Shown: one piece after another, positions 23,501 through 29,368 of the stretch
Position numbering within the stretch: the first letter of the stretch is position 1
Layout: the number at the start of each line of letters is the position of its first letter
NCBI GenBank assembly: GCA_938075155.1
Contig: CALJGL010000029.1
Location: 1 to 29,368, forward strand
Length of the DNA: 29,368 nt
From: UBA12191 sp009937185
GTDB lineage: Bacteria; Planctomycetota; UBA8108; UBA1146
Reading direction: 5' to 3'
The notes under the pieces: model-generated
What the model saw: only the letters and a program-made list of their open reading frames with translations
Told to the model about the DNA's origin: nothing
Database searches by the model: none
Position numbers and translations under genes: made by a program

Positions 23501-25113
23501 TGGCTTGGGCGGAGATTCTGGATGGTGTCTCGCTCGTGTCCAATCCCCTCGACCCGGCGACACAACAACCGACGAATGGTCCCAAAATATATTCGGATTC
23601 CACTGTGGGTCCGACCAACTCTGAAATGCCCCGCCATGTGGAAAGATGTCCAGAGACTCCGGAATCTTTCTTCTCATTAGGACTCGAAGACCCTTCCTTG
23701 GGCGGCGATTCTCCGCGACAAACCAATCTTTGTCTCGGCCCTCCCCCTAACGATGTCTGCTCTTCAGCAATCACTATCTCTACCGGGATTCATCTCCTTG
23801 ATACTGCTTCTTCGACGTCGGGCCAAGAACCGTGGGATCCCAACTGCGAAGAAGGCACCGGCGGTGATATGCGAGATGACGTCTGGTTCATCTACTCCTC
23901 CAACAGTTATGGGCATCTCTCTCTCAGCACATGCGACGTTGCGGGGTGGGACTCTGATCTGGCTATCTATACACCCGATTGCCTGAGCCCTCTTCAATTG
24001 GCGTGCAACGGGGATGCTCCAGGGTCCATCAACGGACTGGGTGGAGTCTGCCAACCTTTCTTCTCACGTATTGACCAGTTTCCTGTTGCTACTGGGGATT
24101 CGTATCTCATACGCGTAGGAGGTTGGGAATCGGGCGAACAAGGCATTGCCACCTTGACACTTTCACAAGAGATTCAGGGTGATACAAATTGTGATCCGAT
24201 CAATGTATTCCCTGGATCAACGACCTTGAATCTAGAAGAGTACTCCCTTACCGAAGGTGCTCTCATTAATCCGAGCTGTATCAACGGCGCACCCATTCAA
24301 AAAGACATTTGGTGCCGAATCCTACCAATCGCTGAATGCACTTTAGAGTTGAGCACCTGCACTCAAGATGGTTCAGACCCGCTTATTGAAGTCTATGAGG
24401 GGGAATGCGATTCCATGAACCTCTCCACTCCCCTGGCATGCTCCGATACAGATCCTACGAGTTCTAGTTGCAGCCCCGAGGACGCTGCTCTTTCCTTGTC
24501 AGTACAAGGAGGCTCTCCCCTCCTTATCCGAGTCTCTACCCGAGGTGATCAAGGTTTATCCACAGAACTGAATCTTGAATGCATACCCACAAATCCTGTG
24601 ACACTCCCTCAGGCCAATTTCACACAACAGATGAACGGTGCAGTTCAGGTGATGAATGCTGAAGTCACTCTCAATGATCTTACTGACGTGGGATCGGACC
24701 CCTTCGCAACCTTAGAAATCGATTGGGGAGATGGAACTCTTCAATCCGGACTTATTCCCGGATCGAGTTACACGCACTTTTACGAGATAGATCCGAATCT
24801 CATCCAAACCGAAAATTACACCCCGAGCATGGTCGTTACCAACCTTCTCGGAACTAGTTCTATCATGGGTGAATCATTGCAACTTGTTCCTATTGGGGAT
24901 GCCAATCTGGATGGCGCTTTGAATGTGGCAGATGTCATCACGATTCTGGGATATCTATTCTCGGGAACTGCAGATCTTAACTGCCCTCGAGCTGCAGATC
25001 TCAACGCTGATTCAAATATCGACATCGCCGATGCGATCTACACCCTCAACTACATCTTTGTAGGAGGATCAGCGCCTGCTCCTGTTGTGAATTCAGGCTG
25101 CGAACTCCTTTGA
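20566..25113 (+). CDS. Giant secreted multi-domain protein with PPC-like repeats, lamin-tail-like, PKD-like and dockerin-like modules
   Basis: 1515 residues. A signal peptide (1-31) ends LLAQ. PPC-like beta domains occur at about 33-165, 198-332, 332-468, 723-855 and 1061-1203, with a degenerate one at 1205-1342; each has DVWFxY, STC, DLxIYxGxC and YxIRVGG motifs. Cys/Asp calcium-loop hinges (DEDxDGLxDCxDPDC) lie at 169-195 and 470-532. A unique domain spans 533-718, a lamin-tail-like domain (ITEVRAQSNG, DDFIEIKG) 859-1058, a PKD-like domain with EIDWGDG 1349-1442, and a dockerin-like pair (GDANLDGALNVADVITIL, DLNADSNIDIADAIYTL) 1443-1515. GGGGGAG stands 8 bases before ATG 20566. It is exported and probably calcium stabilised; adhesion, scaffold or glycan-binding roles are inferred from composition. 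It is preceded by a promoter and folded leader and followed by two lipoprotein genes on the same strand. Confidence 0.93.
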   Translation: MGNRFVLLTTMVILLHLLLSPLYLSPTLLAQPSNDDCSTATSITDGQTPFDNFNATNSGIPVDSSQCLGTSVSNSGNDVWFSYTAPENGFLDVTTCPAGFDTDLVIYDGDCANLNQLSCNGDACFGFSSTILAQSVDPGATYLIRVGGFNGTQGSGILDLTLTPANDPEDCTVAGDEDLDGLSDCEDPDCLNSPSCENDECEGATPIDKGFTNFDNTLASTGGITSILGGCDASGAFNDIWYSYIAPEDGFIEISTCPGGAAGLDTDLFLYSGSCGNLTQLACDGDACGPTSGFGSFIDKTSVFAGETYFLRLGGFNGNRGSGSLLLNYSVPGDDCFAATTASLGPNAFDTSNLSNSAAAVPLPDPSICPGTNLGQASQDIWFQFTAPTSGSLQFTTCEGTNFDTDLVIYTGTCNDLTQVACNGDNPNCTLFPSEISNFPAISGTQYYIRIGSYLNGGGPGELNITYSGQTPENCTQPGDEDEDGLADCLDPDCTGTPSCLELGQCSDGIDNDLDGLIDCSDWDCDSDQACLDCPTSLSQNLDSTDASEIVQICAYTPEHTENEILRSFDTSQYPCDNGLRVLGVNVGIGIVEYASGPGLTTAVRAYIDNNGGEPDDSMTLLEEKLFTVTPSMSGTIQGISFSQPVLIPFGAQLVIGFWVSDSGGPGSANVFRPGGNSAGETSETWLLAPECGIYYRTLSDIGLLEQPVLSVIIDDQGPGPAGDICASAIPAAQGLNPLSTSGMLDSPTPFPGTANTACSGTSIHSDRWFRFTAPHDGSLRVSTCGLVDFDAIFEIYQGSCETILALIGSCDSSSCTGGSAASLTIPVLGGENYRIRIGSSQPGITGNGNFELTWTPPLPIITEVRAQSNGSSSDDFIEIKGLPQDLTNLSLVTIGSDPINGSGVIQSVIPLNANSITPVNYFIIAEEGFTQGSADKEVPTGTLGLEDDTNLTVLLVKDLSVPVNSDLDTDDDGTIDLVAWAEILDGVSLVSNPLDPATQQPTNGPKIYSDSTVGPTNSEMPRHVERCPETPESFFSLGLEDPSLGGDSPRQTNLCLGPPPNDVCSSAITISTGIHLLDTASSTSGQEPWDPNCEEGTGGDMRDDVWFIYSSNSYGHLSLSTCDVAGWDSDLAIYTPDCLSPLQLACNGDAPGSINGLGGVCQPFFSRIDQFPVATGDSYLIRVGGWESGEQGIATLTLSQEIQGDTNCDPINVFPGSTTLNLEEYSLTEGALINPSCINGAPIQKDIWCRILPIAECTLELSTCTQDGSDPLIEVYEGECDSMNLSTPLACSDTDPTSSSCSPEDAALSLSVQGGSPLLIRVSTRGDQGLSTELNLECIPTNPVTLPQANFTQQMNGAVQVMNAEVTLNDLTDVGSDPFATLEIDWGDGTLQSGLIPGSSYTHFYEIDPNLIQTENYTPSMVVTNLLGTSSIMGESLQLVPIGDANLDGALNVADVITILGYLFSGTADLNCPRAADLNADSNIDIADAIYTLNYIFVGGSAPAPVVNSGCELL

Positions 25114-25252
25114 TCGCTTCTCTCACGTAACGCCCTTCACTAAAACAATGGAAGACCTCAAGACGACGATGAGGTATATTCTCTACATTAATTCTTCCAT
25201 GTGGGTGGACCAGACAATGACGATGATTTTCGATTCACTTTGCGACAATAAA

Positions 25253-26692
25253 ATGTCCCTCTCCATTCTACGATCTCGGTTGTATGGAATGCTGTTTATA
25301 GGGGCCCTCTGCGTCATATCCCTCTGCGTCATATCAGGGTGCAACCCTCAAAGTACGGTGAAGAGTCGCCCCCCTGCGGTACCAAAAGACTCCATTCACA
25401 TTCTTGTGGAGAAGTTGATAAAGCCCCAGATCAGATTGATCGAGAAAACACCTTCTGACCCAGACCTTCATGGAACCCTTGGGTTGATGTACGAAGCCAA
25501 TGATGTCTGGGGTCCGGCTGTCGAAGCGTTCGACAATGCCTGTGCCCTTGACCCAAACAATGCAACTTGGCAAATACATCTGAACAGGTGTAAAACATCA
25601 TTTGGGGATTCGGCAAATGAACGTGCTCGCCTTGAAGCGATCGCAGGCAGATACCCGGGTCATGCTGGATTCAATTTCATGCTCGGCACTCTTCGACTGG
25701 AAGACGGAGATCTTCCATCTGCAGAGTCAATGCTTCTGCGAAGTCTTCAGCTTCAGCCCGATGAGCCTTCTACACTTCTAGCCCTCTCGAGACTTTGCCT
25801 CATGAAGGGCCAAAGTGATCAATCTTTAAGTTATGCAGACCAAGCCAAGCGAAAAGCAGCAGGACAACCTGCTGTATATCAGGCAAGAGGACTTGCTCTA
25901 CAAGCATTGAAACGATTTGATGAAGCTCAACCTGATCTCGAGAGAGGCCAAGGAGCACCGCAATTAAGTTTCCCCGATCCGGGAATGAGCAGACTCGCAG
26001 CTTACTACGCCACACCCCAAAAAATGATCAATCTGGGTTCAGACCTTTTGCAAGTGGGTCAACATAACCGTGCTGAACAGCTGATGAACAAAGTCCTTTC
26101 TTTCGATGAGAACAATAAGGATGCCCTGAACACCCTAGCCATCGCGCTCCAACGTCAAAACAGAGGTTTGGAAGGCCTAGATAAACTGATCAAGGCCAGG
26201 CAGATGGATCCGAATTATTTCCCCACACAAATCAATCTTGCTGTCGCATATTTAGATCTTAATAAACCTGCAGAGGGCATCCGACCTGCAAGAAAAGCCG
26301 TACAAATCGCTCCTGAGAATGCAACAGCGCACCGCCTTCTTGGAATGTGCTTTATTAAGACTCGTGACTTTAATAATGCACTCAGATCATTTGAACAGAG
26401 CCTAAAGCTCAGACCTGATGATTTCGAATGTCATGCTCCTGCCAGCGAAGCGGCCCTGTTTCTCAATAATAATGAACGGGCTCTCTATCATCTTGAAAAG
26501 GCCTCAGCTCTTCGTCCTAATTATCTTCCAACTCAGGTCAATACGGCACATCTCTACATCAAACTTCGAAAATTTAAAGAAGCAGAAGCCTTGATAAAAG
26601 ACTTACTCGCAAAATCAGGGGAACACCCTAAAGTCATCGCCCTTTACCAATCACTTCAAAATTCAATGAAAACAGAGGGGAAGTCTCCTTGA
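25253..26692 (+). CDS. TPR-repeat lipoprotein
   Basis: About 479 residues. The N-terminus MSLSILRSRLYG precedes a hydrophobic stretch ending in the lipobox ISGC (Cys30), so export and lipid attachment are predicted. The remainder is a helical array of roughly ten TPR-type repeats (GLMYEANDVWGPAVEAFDNA, LGMCFIKTRDFNNALRSFEQ, and similar). TPR arrays bind partner proteins; no catalytic site is seen. The start is uncertain: the frame is open from 25148, ATG 25217 has GGTGGA nearby, and ATG 25253 best places the signal peptide; none has a strong ribosome site. The last base of the stop TGA is the A of the next gene's ATG, so the two are coupled. TPR protein plus CRTAC protein pairs are common in Planctomycetes and Acidobacteria. 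Confidence 0.87.
   Translation: MSLSILRSRLYGMLFIGALCVISLCVISGCNPQSTVKSRPPAVPKDSIHILVEKLIKPQIRLIEKTPSDPDLHGTLGLMYEANDVWGPAVEAFDNACALDPNNATWQIHLNRCKTSFGDSANERARLEAIAGRYPGHAGFNFMLGTLRLEDGDLPSAESMLLRSLQLQPDEPSTLLALSRLCLMKGQSDQSLSYADQAKRKAAGQPAVYQARGLALQALKRFDEAQPDLERGQGAPQLSFPDPGMSRLAAYYATPQKMINLGSDLLQVGQHNRAEQLMNKVLSFDENNKDALNTLAIALQRQNRGLEGLDKLIKARQMDPNYFPTQINLAVAYLDLNKPAEGIRPARKAVQIAPENATAHRLLGMCFIKTRDFNNALRSFEQSLKLRPDDFECHAPASEAALFLNNNERALYHLEKASALRPNYLPTQVNTAHLYIKLRKFKEAEALIKDLLAKSGEHPKVIALYQSLQNSMKTEGKSP
25306..25335 (+). repeat. 15-bp tandem duplication inside the lipoprotein signal peptide
   Basis: The unit CCTCTGCGTCATATC occurs twice head to tail (25306-25320, 25321-25335), in frame, giving LCVIS twice in the hydrophobic core just before the lipobox. 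Confidence 0.95.
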
Positions 26693-28422
26693 TGCAAATC
26701 ATGATGAGAAATACACCCAATAAAATGAACCGCATTAGGCTTTGGGTCACAACATTCATGATCATTGCGACCCTGACTTCCTGTATCGGCAAGAATGAAG
26801 TGAGCAAGCCAAAGAAGACTCAGCAGGGTCCTCAGAACACTCCTGTGTTTCGCCTGTTAGAGAAAGAATCTGGATTTGATTTCACTCATTCTCTCGGCAC
26901 CACTAGGAGATTCTGGATCCCTGAAACGGTGACCGGCGGGGCCGCCCTCTTCGATTACGATAACGATGGGGATCTTGATATTTATTGTGTTCAAGCAGGT
27001 GGAGATTTGGGCGGCGACCGTTCAGACGCTCCTGGAAACCGTCTTTTCAGAAATGATGGGCAACTCAAATTCACAGATGTCACTGAATCAGCGGGTGTTG
27101 GAGATCAAGAATTTGGCCTAGCAGCCACATGCGCTGACATTGATAGAGATGGAAACGTCGATCTCTTCGTCAGTAACAGAGGATCAGATAAACTTTTCCT
27201 CAACAACGGTGACGGGACTTTCAAAGAAATCGGTGCCGCTTCTGGGATGGACAAATCAGGACTATCCGCTTCCGCAGCATTTAGAGATCTCGATGGCGAT
27301 CGTCTTCCAGAATTGTTCGTCACCCAATATGTCCTCTGGAGTAAAGATAAAGAACTGAACTGTGGGACAGGCATCGGTAAAGACTATTGCTCCCCCAACA
27401 ACTACTCGGCACCTGCCCCCGATAGACTGTATAAAAATTTAGGCTCAGGAAAATTTGAAGACATCTCTGAAAAAGCGGGACTCCGTAAAGTCTATGGAAA
27501 TGGCCTAGGCGTCGTTTTGGGGGATCTCAACAATGATGGCCAAGTCGATATCTACGTGGCGAATGATGGATCTCCCAATCAATGGTGGAAAAACGAGGGC
27601 CAACTCAACTTTAACGATCATGCAGTCAGTGCTGGCTGTGCCGTCAATATGAACGGCGTCGCTGAAGCGGGTATGGGAGTTCAGGCCTCCGATATAGATG
27701 ACGATGGCGATCTAGATCTCTTCATGACTCACATTAGAAATGAAACCAACACTTGGTACAGAAATGACGGAGGGATCTTTACAGATGCCACTATCGTTTC
27801 GGGAATGGCGAGGACGAGTCGTGATTTCACGGGATTCGGAATGGGGTATTTCGATTTTGATTCCGATGGTTTCTTAGATCTCTACGTCGCGAATGGAAAA
27901 GTACTTCGTCAGAGTAATCCGACGGATGGTACCGATCCGTATGTTGAATCGAACCAGCTCTTCAGAGGCTCACTTGGGGCTAAATTTTCTGAAGTGTTTC
28001 CTCGCGGAGGAATCGACAATCTCAGCGCAATGACTTCAAGGGGAGTCGCCTTTGGAGACCTTGATAACGACGGAGATGTCGACCTACTCGTCATGAACAG
28101 CAATGGGCCTGCTCGAATCCTCATCAATGAAGCCGTCCCCCAAGCTCACTCGGTGACGCTGGAGCTGCTCGATTCAGAAGGAATCTTTGCCGAAGGCAGC
28201 AGGATCAAAGCTAAATTGGGAGACCGAACCATCTGGAGAATGGCCACCCGGAATTATTCTTATTGTGTCGCTAATGATCACCGTCTTCACATTGGACTCG
28301 GAAAAAATGCCCGACTCCAAGATCTCGAAGTCTTCTGGCCCGACGGAACATCGTCGTCTTTTCCTGTGATCGAGCCCGCCGGTGAAGCTGCCCGGGCTTC
28401 TCATAGACTTCAACAGCCGTGA
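26692..28422 (+). CDS. CRTAC1/ASPIC-UnbV family lipoprotein with FG-GAP/VCBS repeats
   Basis: 576 residues. A basic N-terminus and hydrophobic stretch end in the lipobox LTSC (Cys31). At least six FG-GAP/VCBS repeats follow, each with a calcium-type DxDxDGDxD loop: FDYDNDGDLDIY, DIDRDGNVDLFV, DLDGDRLPELFV, DLNNDGQVDIYV, DIDDDGDLDLFM, DFDSDGFLDLYV and DLDNDGDVDLLV. They should form a beta-propeller. The C-terminal 95 residues are an ASPIC/UnbV domain (SRIKAKLGDRTIWR, HIGLGKNARLQDLEVFWPDG). These proteins are exported calcium-binding propellers; the partner is probably the TPR lipoprotein encoded just upstream. ATG 26692 overlaps the upstream stop by one base and has GGGGAAG about 8 bases before it; ATG 26725 is an alternative that leaves a shorter signal peptide. 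Confidence 0.92.
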   Translation: MQIMMRNTPNKMNRIRLWVTTFMIIATLTSCIGKNEVSKPKKTQQGPQNTPVFRLLEKESGFDFTHSLGTTRRFWIPETVTGGAALFDYDNDGDLDIYCVQAGGDLGGDRSDAPGNRLFRNDGQLKFTDVTESAGVGDQEFGLAATCADIDRDGNVDLFVSNRGSDKLFLNNGDGTFKEIGAASGMDKSGLSASAAFRDLDGDRLPELFVTQYVLWSKDKELNCGTGIGKDYCSPNNYSAPAPDRLYKNLGSGKFEDISEKAGLRKVYGNGLGVVLGDLNNDGQVDIYVANDGSPNQWWKNEGQLNFNDHAVSAGCAVNMNGVAEAGMGVQASDIDDDGDLDLFMTHIRNETNTWYRNDGGIFTDATIVSGMARTSRDFTGFGMGYFDFDSDGFLDLYVANGKVLRQSNPTDGTDPYVESNQLFRGSLGAKFSEVFPRGGIDNLSAMTSRGVAFGDLDNDGDVDLLVMNSNGPARILINEAVPQAHSVTLELLDSEGIFAEGSRIKAKLGDRTIWRMATRNYSYCVANDHRLHIGLGKNARLQDLEVFWPDGTSSSFPVIEPAGEAARASHRLQQP

Positions 28423-28535
28423 ATCACTTCATTCACCTGCCCTGACCACGGAAAAACCATAAGTCAATAACACTAAATGACTTACCGTTCAGCCACCCGA
28501 CTGATCCCTTTTCTTTTCCTCCACCAGGAGCTGGA

Positions 28536-28604
28536 ATGAAATCGACAAAAAAAGCCCTTCAATTGATCGGCATTCGCCCACTTGAAGCCTTCTCAGAGAT
28601 TTAA
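28536..28604 (+). CDS. Possible 22-residue leader peptide or gene remnant
   Basis: ATG 28536 follows AGGAG with a 5-6 base gap, a good ribosome site. The product would be MKSTKKALQLIGIRPLEAF and three more residues, ending in TAA. The same frame continues for 21 sense codons (DGNYLIEESPPTFRD and on) to a TAG, with protein-like composition, so this may be the remains of a longer small gene broken by the TAA. No homolog is recognised. Confidence 0.28.
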   Translation: MKSTKKALQLIGIRPLEAFSEI

Positions 28605-28930
28605 GACGGAAATTATCTTATCGAGGAATCCCCCCCCACATTTCGCGATTTAGGTGGGACGAACGTCTAGAACGACCCGAATGGCAATTTTTCCCGCAAA
28701 ATCTATCCAGAAATGTCTGGGTTGCGAGAACCCCAATAGTCCAATAATATCGATGCATCGGACCCTGAGCATTCTGAGTATCTCTCAGGCCGATGTGGGC
28801 TACTTTTCGACAACTTGGGAACATTCATTCTTCGAGTGGCACAGTTCCTCTCGATTACGTTTCGTTCTTCGTTGATCGGAAAAACTAAAATTTGAATTTT
28901 AATGTTTTGATTTTTTTTGTGAGGTGTGGC

Positions 28931-28965
28931 TCAGCCTGTGAAGCAAAGTTTTTTGCAAAGGCTGA
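28931..28965 (+). promoter_or_regulatory. Hairpin in the 5' leader of the right-edge gene
   Basis: A 7-bp stem TCAGCCT (28931-28937) with AGGCTGA (28959-28965) encloses a second 5-bp stem GCAAA/TTTGC (28943-28956). It ends about 10 bases before the AAGGAG ribosome site, so it could affect translation or RNA stability. It is unlike the leader at 20413. Confidence 0.45.
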
Positions 28966-28993
28966 TCAGTCGATAAAGGAGAAAGGCTTCCTT

Positions 28994-29368
28994 ATGAATG
29001 CTTCTCGATTTTTCTGGGTAATGGTCCTCATGGCCATGATGCTGGTTTCCAGCAACCCGATTCAAGCTCAAGGTGGAGATGATTGTGCAAACGCACAGCT
29101 CGTCGCCGAAGGCACTCATGCAGTGGACAACTCCGCTTCCGCGGTCGATGGTCCGAATGACTGCGATTCCAACATGGCTTCAGACGTATGGTTCTCTTAC
29201 ACGGCGAGTGCCAGTGGAGATGCCACGATTGAAACATGTGGCAGCGCCGGAACTTTGGATGACACTGTTCTTATCGTCTATGACGGAGCCGCTTGCCCAG
29301 TTGCTGGCGACGCCTGTCTTGCTTCAGACGATGACGGCTGTACTTCTCCAAACTTCAACTCCACCGTG
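28994..29368 (+). CDS. Secreted PPC-like domain protein (3' end missing), paralog of the left-edge gene
   Basis: 125 codons, open at the right edge. Residues 1-26 are a signal peptide ending IQAQ. From residue 29 a PPC-like domain begins: GDDCANAQ, SDVWFSYTASASGDATIETCG, DDTVLIVYDGAACP, DACLASDDDGC, NFNSTV. Its last 38 residues match the first residues of the left-edge gene almost position for position, with one gap, while the DNA differs at about a quarter of bases, so these are diverged paralogs and not a duplicated window end. By analogy the full protein probably continues with Cys/Asp hinges, a cohesin-like module and dockerin-like repeats. AAAGG lies about 7 bases and AAGGAG about 12 bases before ATG 28994. 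Confidence 0.88.
   Translation, partial: MNASRFFWVMVLMAMMLVSSNPIQAQGGDDCANAQLVAEGTHAVDNSASAVDGPNDCDSNMASDVWFSYTASASGDATIETCGSAGTLDDTVLIVYDGAACPVAGDACLASDDDGCTSPNFNSTV

Larger units (their letters stand above)
28423..28993. other. 571-bp intergenic region with one doubtful micro-ORF and a leader hairpin
   Basis: No convincing gene was found. There is a 22-codon frame at 28536-28604, a run of eight C at 28630-28637 inside a CCCAC/GTGGG inverted repeat, and an AT-rich stretch near 28885-28920 (AAAATT/AATTTT inverted repeat, then eight T) that could hold a promoter. The last 60 bases contain a hairpin and the ribosome site of the final gene. An open frame at 28654-28875 lacks a ribosome site and a recognisable product. 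Confidence 0.55.

Noticed and set aside
28654..28875. 73-codon open frame before the last gene
   Set aside because: It has no ribosome site, atypical composition and no recognisable product.

Overview
The window looks like part of a chromosome from a marine-type member of the Planctomycetota. The main reasons are the long secreted proteins that end in dockerin-like duplicated calcium loops (GDxNxDxxxNIADxxxxLxxLF type), the TPR-lipoprotein plus CRTAC/ASPIC-UnbV pair, and the DUF1573 proteins with extended proline-rich tails. This assignment is inferred from protein architecture, not from a marker gene. No rRNA, tRNA, CRISPR array, transposase or integrase was seen. Base composition is moderate throughout and gives no obvious sign of recent transfer.

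Layout. (1) 1-1204 is the 3' end of a secreted repeat/cohesin-like/dockerin-like protein, closed by a bidirectional terminator and facing a tiny DUF5522 gene (1296-1493, minus). (2) 1699-4821 is a DnaE2/ImuC-like error-prone polymerase with a degenerate PHP domain. A perfect Bacillus-type LexA operator lies at 1593-1612, so it is probably an SOS gene. (3) 4832-8071 (minus) is a five-gene operon: a RuBisCO-like protein, a 24-residue membrane micro-protein, a two-TM protein, a NamZ (DUF1343) muramidase-family protein and a four-TM protein. (4) 8208-10231 is a translationally coupled pair of GAPDH paralogs. The first has lost the catalytic cysteine and the second is intact. (5) 10317-14252 is the most unusual region. 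A thioredoxin/TlpA-like protein (minus) has an in-frame UGA exactly at the first Cys of its CGPC motif. Opposite it are two DUF1573 paralogs (plus): one has a normal CGC motif, the other has an in-frame UGA exactly at the first Cys of the same motif. Both UGAs are followed at matching distance by a hairpin that can be drawn as a bacterial SECIS element. I read both as selenoproteins, and the cluster as a candidate exported selenol/thiol redox system. (6) 14253-15023 has no convincing gene but holds three related hairpin-plus-T-tract elements about 260 bp apart. (7) 15024-18095 (minus) is a PLP-dependent amino acid deaminase-type gene upstream of an AGCS sodium:amino acid symporter. (8) 18361-20298 is a full-length transketolase. 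(9) 20375-25113 is a promoter, a folded leader RNA and a 1515-residue secreted multi-domain dockerin-like protein, followed by a TPR lipoprotein and a CRTAC-family lipoprotein (25253-28422). (10) 28994 to the end is the 5' part of another secreted protein, a paralog of the gene that is cut by the left edge of the window.

How the parts fit. Central carbon enzymes (two GAPDH paralogs, transketolase) and amino acid uptake/deamination sit among a large investment in exported proteins. The Sec-containing thioredoxin and the DUF1573 pair all carry export signals, so they would act outside the cytoplasm. TGA ends several other genes here as a normal stop (the left-edge gene, both GAPDHs, the first DUF1573, the NamZ gene), which argues against a reassigned genetic code and for local Sec insertion. 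The selA/selB/selC/selD machinery is not in the window and would have to be elsewhere in the genome.
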